Assembly: GCF_001462455.1 (NCBI RefSeq)
Contig: NZ_LNTD01000061.1
Coordinates: 1 to 64,000, forward strand
DNA from: Cellulomonas sp. B6
GTDB taxonomy: Bacteria > Actinomycetota > Actinomycetes > Actinomycetales > Cellulomonadaceae
Reading direction: 5' to 3'
DNA length: 64,000 nucleotides
Shown: in pieces, positions 28,027 through 37,980 of the stretch
How positions within the stretch are numbered: position 1 is the first letter of the stretch
Layout: every line of letters begins with the position of its first letter
The notes under the pieces: generated by a model
The model's database searches: none
Told to the model about the DNA's origin: nothing
The model's input: only the letters and a program-made list of their open reading frames with translations
Translations under genes and position numbers: made by a program

Positions 28027-28103
28027 CTCGACCAGTATCGTCGCGGGGGTGCCGTCGCGCGCGGGACGCGTCAGGCGACGACGGCACCGAGCGGGGTGAA
28101 ATC

Positions 28104-29282
28104 ATGCAGGGCGGACAGGACGGGGTGCAGGCCGCGGTCCGGCACGGCGACGAGGTCGCCGACCGTCGCGCCCTGCTGCGCGGCGCGGGCGTCGTCGCGC
28201 TCGGGTACGCGCTCGGGGCCGCGCTGCAGAGCTCGTGGATCTACTCCCAGCTGCTGCCGGAGTGGGGCACGGTCGAGCTGTGGCGTCGTCTGCTCGCCAA
28301 CGGGGTGGCCGTCGCGGGCCTGGTGGCCGCCCTCGTCGTGCTGCGCGTGCACGCGACGCCGACCGTGGCCGGCGTCGCGCTGCGCGGGGCGGTCGCGGCG
28401 CTGTTCATGGGGACGCTGCGGGTCGCGGCGCAGGTCGTCGTGGGCGTGTACGCGCTCGACGAGGCCCGGGCCCTGGGCGCCGAGGTGCTCTCCGGCACGC
28501 TGATCGCCCTGATCTCGACCGCCATCGGCGTCGCGTCGATGGTGTCCCTGCGGCGGTCGCGGGTCGCGACGCGGGAGGCCGAGCGCGAGGCCGTGAGCGT
28601 CGAGCACGCGGTCCGGGCGCTCGAGGACGAGGAGATCCGGGTGCGGCGCGCGGTCGCCGAGGGTCTGCACGGGACGCTGCAGCAGCGTCTGGTGCTCGTC
28701 GACGCGCGCCTCGACGCGGTCCAGGCCGCGACCGAGCGGGCGCTGCCCGCGGCCACCGCCGACGTGCGCTGGGTGCGCTCGCAGCTCGCGGAGGCGCGCG
28801 ACCTCGACGTGCGCCGCATGAGCCGGCTGCTCTACCCGGACCGTCTCGAGCTCGGGGTCGTGCCCGCCGTCCGGGCCCTGCTCGGCAGGCTTCCGGCCAC
28901 GATCGCCACGAACCTCGTCGTGGGGGAGGAGCTGCGCGGCGTCGACGACCCGACCCGCGGCGGCCTGACGATCCCCGAGCGGCTGCTGGTCGTGCGGGTC
29001 GTCGAGGAGGCCGTGACGAACGCGCTCAAGCACGGCCCGCCGTCGCGCGTCGACGTGCGGATGGACGTCGACGACGGCGTGCTCGAGGTGGTCGTCGCGA
29101 ACGACGGCGGGTCGTTCGACGCGCCGGCCGAGCAGGACCCCACGACGGGCACCGCGCGGCTGGCCCAGCGGCTGCGCATCGCGGGGGGCTCGCTGCACGT
29201 CGGGCCGGGTGCCGGCGGCGGTGCGCTCGTCGAGGCGCGCGTGCCGCTGGGCGTGCTGCAGGGCGAGGACCGCACGGACTGA
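28104..29282 (+). CDS. Membrane sensor histidine kinase (HisKA_3 type) with altered H-box
   Basis: The 392-residue protein has four to five N-terminal hydrophobic segments (about 25-150) and no large extracytoplasmic domain. A coiled linker, a dimerisation helix with VAEGLHGTLQQRL, and a HATPase domain with the N-box EEAVTNALKHG follow. The usual HisKA_3 sequence is ELHD, but here Gly replaces the Asp after the phospho-acceptor His. That Asp/Glu helps phosphotransfer or phosphatase activity in related kinases, so the balance may be altered. It is divergent from its response regulator. Confidence 0.87.
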   Translation: MQGGQDGVQAAVRHGDEVADRRALLRGAGVVALGYALGAALQSSWIYSQLLPEWGTVELWRRLLANGVAVAGLVAALVVLRVHATPTVAGVALRGAVAALFMGTLRVAAQVVVGVYALDEARALGAEVLSGTLIALISTAIGVASMVSLRRSRVATREAEREAVSVEHAVRALEDEEIRVRRAVAEGLHGTLQQRLVLVDARLDAVQAATERALPAATADVRWVRSQLAEARDLDVRRMSRLLYPDRLELGVVPAVRALLGRLPATIATNLVVGEELRGVDDPTRGGLTIPERLLVVRVVEEAVTNALKHGPPSRVDVRMDVDDGVLEVVVANDGGSFDAPAEQDPTTGTARLAQRLRIAGGSLHVGPGAGGGALVEARVPLGVLQGEDRTD

Positions 29283-29547
29283 GCCGGGCCGCGCACGGCC
29301 CGTCGCGCGCCCCGGGGCGCCGCACGGACGTGACGCAGGCCACGCGCCCGCGCCGGGACGAAAGTCCCCCTGACCTGGGGGTTCGTGTCTCAAAAACGGC
29401 GCCTCGCGGACGGTTCTCGGGTGAAGAACTCGGGCATGTCCGGCGCACCCCGGGAGTTTTCACCTAGGCCTCCTCCGGGCGGGTGACGGGCCGGATCGAT
29501 AGTGGATGCGCACCCACCTGAACGCTCGTCCAAGAAGGGGCTCACCC
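29283..29547 (+). promoter_or_regulatory. Regulatory region of the SipW-type locus
   Basis: No gene is seen in these 265 bases. They hold a CCCC/GGGG mini-hairpin near 29367-29381, a patch with CAAAAAC that is AT-rich for this genome, and the inverted repeat GTTCT-N7-AGAAC at 29413-29429. GATAGT at 29498-29503 could be a -10, with a leader of about 38 bases and an AAGGGG ribosome site. The density of signals suggests regulated expression. Confidence 0.45.
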
Positions 29548-30042
29548 ATGCCCACGTCCTCCAAGCGCGCGAACCGCCGCAAGCTCCTCGCCGTCGGCCT
29601 CGCCGTGCTCGGCGTCGCCGGCCTCTCGCTCGCGTCCGCGTCGCAGCTCAACGTCAACGGCACGTCCGCGGCGGTCGCCCAGGCCGGCACCGCGGCCGTC
29701 ACGACCGCGGTCTGCCAGACCAGCGCCGTCGCCGTGTCGTACGGCCTCACGTCCGCGCCCGCCGGCACGCTCGCCACGGGGTCGTCCTTCGGCTTCGCGT
29801 CCGAGGCCGACGCGCTCACCCTCACGTCCTTCGACGCCGCGTGCGGCGGCAAGACCGTCAAGGTCGCGCTCGGCTCGGCCACGGGTACGCAGATCGGCGA
29901 CGTCTACAGCGGCACCGTCCCCGCCGCGGGCGGCCCCGTGACGCTGAAGCTGAACGGTGCCGACGGCTCGTTCGGCAAGGCGCTCACGGCCGCGCAGATC
30001 AACAGCATCAGCAAGGTCGCCGTCACGGTCTACGGCGCCTGA
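29548..30042 (+). CDS. Small secreted protein with SipW-type signal peptide
   Basis: The 164-residue protein has a basic N-terminus, the hydrophobic core KLLAVGLAVLGVAGLSLAS and a likely cleavage site after ASA. This matches the SipW-dependent signal class. The mature part is about 130 residues, rich in Ala, Thr, Ser and Gly, with two Cys that could form one disulfide and a predicted beta-rich character. It resembles TasA/camelysin-like small surface proteins in layout only. The next gene encodes a SipW-like peptidase two bases after the stop. AAGGGG precedes the ATG. Confidence 0.7.
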   Translation: MPTSSKRANRRKLLAVGLAVLGVAGLSLASASQLNVNGTSAAVAQAGTAAVTTAVCQTSAVAVSYGLTSAPAGTLATGSSFGFASEADALTLTSFDAACGGKTVKVALGSATGTQIGDVYSGTVPAAGGPVTLKLNGADGSFGKALTAAQINSISKVAVTVYGA

Positions 30043-30044
30043 CC

Positions 30045-30545
30045 TTGGCCCGCCGCCAGCTCGCAGCACCCGCCGGGACCCGGCGGGTGCTGCGTGCTGC
30101 GCGGACGGCGGCCTCGTACGTCGCGCTCGCGGTCGCGGTGCTCCTGCTGTGGCCCACCAACCTCGGCGGCTGCACGTCCTTCACGCTCGTCTCCGGGCAC
30201 TCGATGGAGCCGACGTACCGCACGGGTGACATCGTCGTCGCCCGCTGCGGCGTCCCCCGGGTGGGTGACGTCGTGATCTACCGGCCCGCTGCGCTCGAGG
30301 GTGCGCGCATCATCCACCGCGTCATCGGTGGCGACCCGGGCGGCTGGCAGCTCCAGGGCGACAACAACGACCAGGCCGACCCCTTCACCCCGACGCAGGA
30401 CGAGGTCGTCGGCGTCGAGCTGCTGCACGTGCCGCGCGTCGGGCTCGCGATCGGGTGGGCCGCCAACCCCGGCGTGTGGGCCAGTGTGCTGGTGCTCGCG
30501 CTCGCGCTCGTCGTGTGGCCGGCCGCGCCGCGGGTCCGCACGTGA
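30045..30545 (+). CDS. sipW: SipW-like signal peptidase I (S26B type)
   Basis: This 166-residue membrane peptidase has a transmembrane helix at about 22-38, the catalytic Ser53 in SGHSMEPTYRTGD, and His91 in IIHRVIGGD where bacterial type I peptidases have Lys. The QGDNN box and a second helix near the C-terminus follow. The Ser/His pair marks the ER/SipW subtype. The start is uncertain: TTG at 30045, two bases after the preceding stop, or GTG at 30087. It probably processes the preceding protein and perhaps the following one. Confidence 0.85.
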   Translation: MARRQLAAPAGTRRVLRAARTAASYVALAVAVLLLWPTNLGGCTSFTLVSGHSMEPTYRTGDIVVARCGVPRVGDVVIYRPAALEGARIIHRVIGGDPGGWQLQGDNNDQADPFTPTQDEVVGVELLHVPRVGLAIGWAANPGVWASVLVLALALVVWPAAPRVRT

Positions 30546-31363
30546 TCCGCCGCCGCGCGGTGCGCCGCATCGCCGTCACGCTGAGCAGCGCGGCCGTCCT
30601 CGTGCTCGCGCTCGTCGTGCTCGCGGCGCAGGTCGCGTCGGCCGCGAGCCTGCCGCTCGTCGGCGGGTCCGGCGGCGGGCGGGCGTGGGCGGCCACCACC
30701 GCGCGCTGCCAGGAGGCGCCGCTCGCGCTCACCGCGGCGCCCGGCTCCGGGGTCCGCGTCACCGGCGTCCAGCCCGCGTGCGTCGGACGCCCGCTCGTCG
30801 TCAGCCTCTACGACCCCGCCGTGACGTCGTCGTCGGCGCAGTCGCTCCGCTTCACCGGCCAGGCCGCGGCCGCCGCCACGACCACCGTGCCGGGCGGCGC
30901 GTTCACCCCGGCCGCGGGTCTCGTCCCCCGCGTGACCGTCGACGGCTGGCTCGTGCCGGCGACCTGGACGGGGCAGCAGCCGTTCCTGCGCTGCACGGTG
31001 CCGGACGCCCCGGGGGCGTCGTGCGCGGTGACCCTCACGAACCTCCAGCAGTGGGGGTACCCGTCCACCACGACGTGGCTCGCGAACCTGGCCGTCTCGA
31101 CGACCAGCGCGACACCCGTCACCTGGCAGGTCGACGTCAACCTGTCCGACCCCGGGCTGCCCTTCGTCGCCCGCGCCCTGACCGACGGGACCGGCGGTCT
31201 CGTGCTCGTCGCGACCAGCGGCTGCGGCGACGTGCCGCGCGTCGTCACGGTGCGCGGCACGACCGCGTGGGGGTCGTTCCACACCGTCGAGGCGGGGCGG
31301 ACGTCCGCGATCCAGCTGCGCGGCGACCTGACGGGCACGGGCGGCCTGCTCACCTGCCCGTAG
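30542..31363 (+). CDS. Secreted protein of the SipW locus, function unknown
   Basis: The 273-residue protein starts at a GTG overlapping the sipW stop (GTGA). It has an Arg-rich N-terminus, a strong hydrophobic signal (about 12-34) and a possible cleavage site around VASAAS. The mature part is Ala/Thr/Val-rich with about six Cys in CQEA, ACVG, RCTV, SCAV, GCGD and TCP, enough for three disulfides, and looks beta-rich. No family is recognised. Co-translation with sipW suggests it is a partner or structural component of the same surface assembly. Confidence 0.65.
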   Translation: MIRRRAVRRIAVTLSSAAVLVLALVVLAAQVASAASLPLVGGSGGGRAWAATTARCQEAPLALTAAPGSGVRVTGVQPACVGRPLVVSLYDPAVTSSSAQSLRFTGQAAAAATTTVPGGAFTPAAGLVPRVTVDGWLVPATWTGQQPFLRCTVPDAPGASCAVTLTNLQQWGYPSTTTWLANLAVSTTSATPVTWQVDVNLSDPGLPFVARALTDGTGGLVLVATSGCGDVPRVVTVRGTTAWGSFHTVEAGRTSAIQLRGDLTGTGGLLTCP

Positions 31364-31390
31364 CCCGCCGGCGCGCCGCCGCACGGGCGC

Positions 31391-32266
31391 TCACTCGACC
31401 GGCAGCGGCTCCGGTCGCTTGGCGACGCGGGAGTCGCCCGACGACTGCCGCCGCAGCCGGCGCGTCGCCCACGGGTACGCGTGGTCGCGCAGCCAGCGCG
31501 CGTCGGCACGCGCCCGCTCGACGCGGGGCACGGGCGGCAGCGGTGCCAGCGGGTCGTCCCAGTCCGGTCGGTCCGGCGGCAGGCCCAGGGCGACCAGCGC
31601 CGCCTGCGCGACGCGCGCGTGCCCGTCGGTCGTCAGGTGGATGCGGTCCTCCGACCACATGCGCCAGTCGAGCAGGCTGCGCATGCCCCACAGGTCCAGG
31701 ACGTACGCGCCGTGCCGCCGCGCGATCGACCAGACGTGCGCGCTGAAGACGCCGGTGCGGCTGCGCGTCGTGCGCACCAGCGGGCTCTCGCGCGCGTCGA
31801 ACCCGGTCGAGAGCAGCACGTCGGTGCCGTCCGCGCGCAGCCGCGCGACCGCGCGCTCGAGGTCGGCCGCGACGCGGTCCACGTCGACCGACGGCCGCAG
31901 CACGTCGTTGCCGCCGCCGACCAGGCTCACGAGGTCCGGGGACAGGCCGCGCGCGACCGGCACCTGCTCGGTGAGGATCGGGCGCATGAGCCGGCCCCGG
32001 ACCGCGAGGTTCGCGTACTCGAGCGCCGGCAGGTCCGCGGCCGTGCGTCGCGCCGACAGGTGCGACGCGAGCTGGTCGGCCCACCCGCGCAGCGGGCCGT
32101 CCTCGCCGTCGGGGGCGTCCCACAGCCCCTCGGTGAAGGAGTCGCCGCACGCGACGTACCGCGTCCAGCGCGGCGCGGGACCGTCCGGCACCGTCGGGTC
32201 GGTGCCCGGCGGGGCGGCGGCGGGTCGTGGTGCGGTCGTGCCCTCGGGGTCGTGCGCGGCGGTCAT
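31391..32266 (-). CDS. SGNH/GDSL-family hydrolase
   Basis: The 291-residue protein has a disordered Pro-rich N-terminus (1-33) and then an SGNH esterase domain. It shows block I GDSFTEG with the nucleophile Ser43, a Gly in AVRGRLM, the GGNDVL block with Asn, and DRIHLTTDGH with the catalytic Asp/His. There is no signal peptide, so it is probably cytoplasmic. Substrates of this class are acyl esters and cannot be predicted. The ATG at 32266 begins the conserved part, and the longer frame is a shadow of ung. Confidence 0.87.
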   Translation of the reverse strand: MTAAHDPEGTTAPRPAAAPPGTDPTVPDGPAPRWTRYVACGDSFTEGLWDAPDGEDGPLRGWADQLASHLSARRTAADLPALEYANLAVRGRLMRPILTEQVPVARGLSPDLVSLVGGGNDVLRPSVDVDRVAADLERAVARLRADGTDVLLSTGFDARESPLVRTTRSRTGVFSAHVWSIARRHGAYVLDLWGMRSLLDWRMWSEDRIHLTTDGHARVAQAALVALGLPPDRPDWDDPLAPLPPVPRVERARADARWLRDHAYPWATRRLRRQSSGDSRVAKRPEPLPVE

Positions 32267-32288
32267 GCCCCCATCATGCGCCGCGCCG

Positions 32289-32963
32289 TCAGGGCAGGCG
32301 CCAGTCCACGGGCTCCGCGCCCTGCTCGCGCAGCAGCGCGTCGACGCGCGAGAACGGGCGCGAGCCGAAGAACCCGCGGCTCGCGGACAGCGGGCTGGGG
32401 TGGGCGCTCGCGACCACGGGCACGTCGCCCAGGGCGGGGCGCAGCGACTGCGCGTCACGACCCCACAGCACGGCGACCAGGGGCCCGCCACGCTCGACGA
32501 GCGCCGCGATCGCGCGGTCGGTGACCTGCTCCCACCCGTGGCCCCGGTGCGACGCGGGCTCGCCCGGCCGCACCGTCAGGACCCTGTTGAGCAGCATGAC
32601 GCCGCGGTCGGCCCACGGCGAGAGGTCGCCGCACGTGGGCGCGGGGACGCCGAGGTCGTCGACGAGCTCGCGGAACACGTTCGCGAGCGAGCGCGGCAGC
32701 GGTCGCACGTCGGGCTGCACCGAGAAGGACAGACCCATCGCGTGCCCGGGGGTCGGGTACGGGTCCTGGCCGACCACCAGCACGCGGACGTCGGCGAGGG
32801 GCCGCGTGAACGCGCGCAGGATCGCGTCGGACGCCGGCAGGTACTCGCGGCCGGCGGCGACCTCGTCCCGCAGGAACCTCCCGGCCGCGTGCAGCGCGGG
32901 CTCGGCGGGGGACAGGGCGCGCGCCCAGTCGGGGGCCACGAGCTGGTCGAGGGGCACGGTCAC
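32289..32963 (-). CDS. ung: Uracil-DNA glycosylase
   Basis: This 224-residue family-1 enzyme removes uracil from DNA. The water-activating motif GQDPYP has Asp67, uracil contacts lie in MGLSFSV and LLNRVLTV, and the minor-groove loop [17 protein letters not shown] carries the catalytic His. The GTG at 32963 gives the usual N-terminus, and the longer upstream frame crosses the divergent promoter of the DUF3263 gene. It is followed after 22 bases by the SGNH hydrolase gene and may be co-transcribed with it. Confidence 0.95.
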   Translation of the reverse strand: MTVPLDQLVAPDWARALSPAEPALHAAGRFLRDEVAAGREYLPASDAILRAFTRPLADVRVLVVGQDPYPTPGHAMGLSFSVQPDVRPLPRSLANVFRELVDDLGVPAPTCGDLSPWADRGVMLLNRVLTVRPGEPASHRGHGWEQVTDRAIAALVERGGPLVAVLWGRDAQSLRPALGDVPVVASAHPSPLSASRGFFGSRPFSRVDALLREQGAEPVDWRLP

Positions 32964-33013
32964 GGGCGAGCACGCTACCGGCCGCTCGCGCCGCGCGGCG
33001 CCCCGCGCGACGA

Positions 33014-33043
33014 ATGACACCGTTGTGGTTCCGCACGTACGAT
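33014..33043 (+). promoter_or_regulatory. Sigma-70-type promoter of the DUF3263 gene
   Basis: ATGACA (33014-33019) and TACGAT (33038-33043) are separated by 18 bases and match the housekeeping -35 and -10 well. The predicted start is about 55 bases before the TTG start codon. Confidence 0.6.
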
Positions 33044-33105
33044 GGACGGCGGAGCAGGACCACCCGCTGCCGCCGCTCACGACGAGGTCCGAACGAGGAG
33101 GAGCC

Positions 33106-33420
33106 TTGGACGCCACGGCTGTCCCCACGTCCGCGCACGACGACCTCCCGGACGCCCCGCGCCCGGCCGACGGCCTCAGCGACCGCGACCGCCAGGTCCT
33201 GGAGTTCGAGCGTCAGTGGTGGAAGTACGCGGGCGCCAAGGAACAGGCGGTCCGTGAGCTGTTCGACATGTCGGCCACCCGGTACTACCAGCTCCTCAAC
33301 GCGTTGATCGACGAGCCCGCGGCGCTCGCGCACGACCCGATGCTCGTCAAGCGGCTGCGTCGCATGCGGTCGTCGCGCCAGCGGGCGCGGACCGCCCGCC
33401 GACTGGGCGCCGAGGCCTGA
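33106..33420 (+). CDS. DUF3263 protein, probable small DNA-binding regulator
   Basis: The 104-residue protein starts at a TTG preceded by a strong AGGAGGAG (33096-33103), which decides the start. After a disordered, acidic N-terminus comes the DUF3263 segment [41 protein letters not shown]. This has the look of a sigma-region-4-like helix-turn-helix. The C-terminus is Arg-rich ([15 protein letters not shown]). The family is conserved in actinobacteria next to LytR_C genes, as here. Function is unknown. Confidence 0.85.
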   Translation: MDATAVPTSAHDDLPDAPRPADGLSDRDRQVLEFERQWWKYAGAKEQAVRELFDMSATRYYQLLNALIDEPAALAHDPMLVKRLRRMRSSRQRARTARRLGAEA

Positions 33421-33507
33421 GCGTCGTCGTGGGTGGTGCGTCCCGGTATGTCACGCACCCGTCGACGCGGGACGGCGGGCCTGACCTGTGCGCGGCGTCC
33501 GAGACGT

Positions 33508-33513
33508 TAGCCT
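33508..33513 (+). promoter_or_regulatory. -10 element of leaderless LytR_C gene
   Basis: TAGCCT lies seven bases before the GTG at 33521 and is identical to the cysS element. No ribosome site is present. Confidence 0.45.
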
Positions 33514-33520
33514 TGCGGCC

Positions 33521-34141
33521 GTGAGCAAGGCCGACTACCCGTACCCCGAGGACGAGTTCGACGCGATCTCGCCCGACGCCCCGACGGGTGTGCACCGTGC
33601 CCCGCGCTCCACGTGGAGCCGCTGGTGGCCCTTCCTCGTCGTGCTCCTCGTCGTGCCCGTGCTCGCGTGGGGCGCCGTGACCTACCTGTCGCGCACGGGG
33701 AGCCTGCCCGGCGACGCCGCGTCGCCCGCGGGCGGCTCGAGCGGCGAGGTGCAGGAACCGCCCGCCGGCGACGGCACGACGGACGAGCCCGCCGACGGCG
33801 CCGACGGCGGCACCGGTGAGGAGCAGCCCCCGCCGGAGGAGACGACCGAGGCGCCGCAGCCCGTGCTCACGACGTCCGTGCGGGTCCTCAACGGCGCCCG
33901 GGTCTCGGGGCTCGCGGCCGAGGTCGCCGGTCAGCTCACGAGCGCCGGCTTCACGACCGTCACGCCCGACAACGCCACCGGGTCGCTGCCCGCGCAGTCC
34001 ACGGTGTTCATCGCCTCCGAGGACCTGCGCGCGACCGCCGACCTCGTCGCGAGCACGGTCGGCGTGCCGACGGTCGTGGTGGACGCGGCCCGGGCCGGCA
34101 GCGCCATCTCGGTGGTCCTGGTCACCGACCCGCGCGGCTGA
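33521..34141 (+). CDS. Membrane protein with LytR C-terminal domain
   Basis: The 206-residue protein has a short acidic cytoplasmic tail, one transmembrane helix (about 33-55) and a Gly/Glu/Pro-rich linker (about 60-115). An extracytoplasmic LytR_C domain (about 118-206) begins [24 protein letters not shown]. The domain occurs alone or attached to LCP cell-wall ligases, and the free-standing form has no known activity. It follows the DUF3263 gene, a pairing kept in many actinobacteria. Confidence 0.85.
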   Translation: MSKADYPYPEDEFDAISPDAPTGVHRAPRSTWSRWWPFLVVLLVVPVLAWGAVTYLSRTGSLPGDAASPAGGSSGEVQEPPAGDGTTDEPADGADGGTGEEQPPPEETTEAPQPVLTTSVRVLNGARVSGLAAEVAGQLTSAGFTTVTPDNATGSLPAQSTVFIASEDLRATADLVASTVGVPTVVVDAARAGSAISVVLVTDPRG

Positions 34142-34218
34142 CGGCCCCGCCGCTGCACCCGGACGGTCGAGTCGGGCGTCACCTGAGCAGACCCTGGTCG
34201 CGCGACCACGCCCCGCAC

Positions 34219-34224
34219 TAGGCT
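34219..34224 (+). promoter_or_regulatory. -10 element of the cold-shock gene
   Basis: TAGGCT is a good -10 whose start would give a leader of about 50 bases before the cspA ATG. Cold-shock genes often have regulated leaders, but no defined structure was recognised here. Confidence 0.35.
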
Positions 34225-34280
34225 CCGGGCACCGGGGCGACGGCGGATCGTCCCGGCCACCGGACGTCGAGGAGCACGGC

Positions 34281-34484
34281 ATGGCCCAGGGCACGGTCAA
34301 GTGGTTCAACGCGGAGAAGGGGTTCGGGTTCATCACGCCCGAGGGCGGAGGACAGGACCTCTTCGTGCACTACAGCGCGATCCAGGTCGACGGCTACCGC
34401 TCGCTCGACGAGGGTCAGTCGGTCGAGTTCGAGGTGGGGCAGGGGACCAAGGGGCCGCAGGCCGAGCAGGTGCGCCCCGTCTGA
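34281..34484 (+). CDS. Cold-shock protein, CspA family
   Basis: This 67-residue single-domain OB-fold protein binds single-stranded RNA and DNA. The RNA-binding motifs KGFGFI (RNP1) and DLFVHYSAI (RNP2) are intact, and the N-terminus [10 protein letters not shown] is canonical. GAGGAGCAC supplies the ribosome site. Members act as RNA chaperones or general nucleic-acid binders, and whether this copy is cold-induced cannot be told. A bidirectional terminator follows. Confidence 0.95.
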   Translation: MAQGTVKWFNAEKGFGFITPEGGGQDLFVHYSAIQVDGYRSLDEGQSVEFEVGQGTKGPQAEQVRPV

Positions 34485-34528
34485 GCGCGTGGGTGCGGTG
34501 CCCGCAGCGGCGGGCGCGGCACGGCACG

Positions 34529-34561
34529 GACGGCCCGGTCGCCCCGCGCGACCGGGCCGTC
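34529..34561. terminator. Bidirectional terminator between cspA and the GH15-like gene
   Basis: A perfect 13-bp stem (34529-34541 with 34549-34561) with a seven-base loop lies between two convergent genes. Confidence 0.72.
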
Positions 34562-34578
34562 GGCGTGCCCGGGCGTCC

Positions 34579-36054
34579 TCACGCGGCGTCGAGGTCGTCC
34601 AGCGCGTCGAGCGCCAGCAGCACGCACGCCGCGCTCCAGCCGAGGGGCGCCACCGCGGCCGGGGCGCCGTCGGCCAGCACCTTCTCGGGGATCGCGCCCG
34701 ACGCCGTGCGGTGGGCGGCGATGACGTCGAGCCAGCGGGCGGCGGTCGCGCGGTCGCCCTGCTCCGCGGCGACCCACGCGTAGAGCGAGGTCTGCGGCGT
34801 CCACGAGACGCCGTCGCGCCGCCACCCGCCGCCCGGTGCGAGGCCGCTCGCCGGGCGCAGCATGGACGGGACCGACGCGCGCCACGCCGCCGCGCCGTCC
34901 GCGGGCGGCTGCGACCAGAACGGTGCGAGGACGAACGCGCTGGCCGCGTCCGGGACGGTGCGTGAGCGGTAGCGACCGTAGCCGACCGGTCCGAACGCGG
35001 CGACCACGGCGTCGCGCGCGCGGGCGGCGCCGGTCGCGGCGGCGGCCGCCTCGTCGGGCCGGCCGGCCGCGGCCAGCACGGTCGCCGCCTGCTCGAGCCC
35101 GGCGACCAGGGGTGCGGCCGTGCCGAGCGTGACCTCGCTCTCCGCGACCTCCCAGTAGTCCGGCGACGCGGGCGGCAGCCCGTCCGCGACGAGCGTGAGG
35201 ACGTGCCGCGCGGACAGCGCGACGAGCGGTGCGAGGCGCGCCGCGACCGCGGGCCGGTCGGCGGGCGCCACCTCGGCGAGCACGAGACCCGCGGCCCACA
35301 TCGACCAGCCCGTGCCGTCGCTCTGGGTCCCGCGGTCGTCGGGCGGACCCGAGCCGTCCGGCAGGTAGCGGGCCTGGAACGACCCGTCCGGCTCCTGCAC
35401 GCGGGTCAGGAAGTCGAGCACCGCGAGCGCGTCGTCGACGCGGCCCGTGCGGGCCAGCGCGACGGCGACGAACGACGCGTCGCGGGGCCACACGTAGCGC
35501 CAGTGCGGGGACCACGCGGCGACGACGACGCCGTCCGCGACCGTGAGCGAGTGCAGGTCGAGCAGCGCCGCGCGCGCGAGGTCGGCGTAGCGGCCCGTTC
35601 CTCCGGGCACTGTGCCGGCCGCGAGCCACGCGAGCTGCTGCGCGGCAGCCCGTCGGGCCGCCCGGGGGCCGACCGCGGCCGTGGTCGTGGGGGTGCCGCC
35701 GAGGGCGTCGACGAGCACGGCCACCGTCGGGTCCGGGACGCGGGTCCCCGGCAGGTACGTCGCCGTCGCGGCCGCCGGCACCTCGGCGCGCGCGCCGTCG
35801 GGAAGCACGGCGACCGCCTGCTGGTGGAGCGCGATCTGCGCGTGCGCGACGCCCGTGCCGACCCCGGTGCCGATCCCGCCCACGGCTCCCGTGCCCGTGC
35901 CCGCGTCCGCTGCGGGGGTCGCGACGGCGGGCCCGTCGCTCGCGGTGGCCGGGCCGGAGACGCCCGCGCCCGTCACGAGCAGGGCGCCGACCAGCACGAG
36001 CACCGCGCGGGCGCGGGCGCGCCGGGCGCGGCTCACGACGACGGCGTCGGGCAC
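34579..36054 (-). CDS. Secreted GH15-like (six-hairpin) glycoside hydrolase
   Basis: The 491-residue protein has an Arg-rich signal peptide (about 1-38, hydrophobic core VLVLVGALLVTGAGV) and a low-complexity Gly/Thr/Ala stretch (about 38-75). An alpha/alpha-barrel domain resembles glucoamylase-type GH15 enzymes: WPRDASFVAVALARTGRVDDA, the helix repeat DGTGWSMWA, SEVTLGTA and GAIPEKV. A catalytic Glu pair cannot be fixed by eye. Substrate is probably an alpha-glucan or related glycoside. GTG codons at 36054 and 36036 are both possible starts. Confidence 0.75.
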   Translation of the reverse strand: MPDAVVVSRARRARARAVLVLVGALLVTGAGVSGPATASDGPAVATPAADAGTGTGAVGGIGTGVGTGVAHAQIALHQQAVAVLPDGARAEVPAAATATYLPGTRVPDPTVAVLVDALGGTPTTTAAVGPRAARRAAAQQLAWLAAGTVPGGTGRYADLARAALLDLHSLTVADGVVVAAWSPHWRYVWPRDASFVAVALARTGRVDDALAVLDFLTRVQEPDGSFQARYLPDGSGPPDDRGTQSDGTGWSMWAAGLVLAEVAPADRPAVAARLAPLVALSARHVLTLVADGLPPASPDYWEVAESEVTLGTAAPLVAGLEQAATVLAAAGRPDEAAAAATGAARARDAVVAAFGPVGYGRYRSRTVPDAASAFVLAPFWSQPPADGAAAWRASVPSMLRPASGLAPGGGWRRDGVSWTPQTSLYAWVAAEQGDRATAARWLDVIAAHRTASGAIPEKVLADGAPAAVAPLGWSAACVLLALDALDDLDAA

Positions 36055-36105
36055 GTCCGCACCCTAGACCTTCGCCGTGGGCGGACGACAGGGACCTCGG
36101 TGCTG

Positions 36106-36132
36106 CTTGCACTCGAAGGGGTCGAGTGCTAA
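36106..36132 (+). promoter_or_regulatory. CIRCE operator 1 upstream of groEL
   Basis: CTTGCACTC-N9-GAGTGCTAA matches the CIRCE consensus TTAGCACTC-N9-GAGTGCTAA with a perfect right arm and seven of nine bases in the left. It is the binding site of the heat-shock repressor HrcA. Confidence 0.88.
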
Positions 36133-36140
36133 CCATTGAC

Positions 36141-36167
36141 TTAGCACTCTCCGGTGGAGAGTGACAG
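36141..36167 (+). promoter_or_regulatory. CIRCE operator 2 upstream of groEL
   Basis: A perfect left arm TTAGCACTC (36141-36149) is followed by nine bases and GAGTG plus a weaker end. The core CACTCTCC-N3-GGAGAGTG is an exact inverted repeat. A TTGACT at 36136-36141 overlaps it as a -35, so HrcA bound here would block polymerase. Confidence 0.78.
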
Positions 36168-36211
36168 CAGCACACCGGCCGTAGGTGAGGGTCGTCGCGC
36201 GCGGGACGTGA

Positions 36212-37909
<1,698 letters not shown>

Positions 37910-37933
37910 TCCGCTAGCACCTCCCAGCACGAC

Positions 37934-37967
37934 GAGGGCCGCTCACCCCGCGGGGTGAGCGGCCCTC
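37934..37967. terminator. Bidirectional terminator between groEL and the EAL-HDOD gene
   Basis: The 34 bases form one perfect palindrome (17-base arms) between convergent genes. It separates the groEL unit from the flagellar region. Confidence 0.75.
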
Positions 37968-37980
37968 CGTGCGTGCGGCG

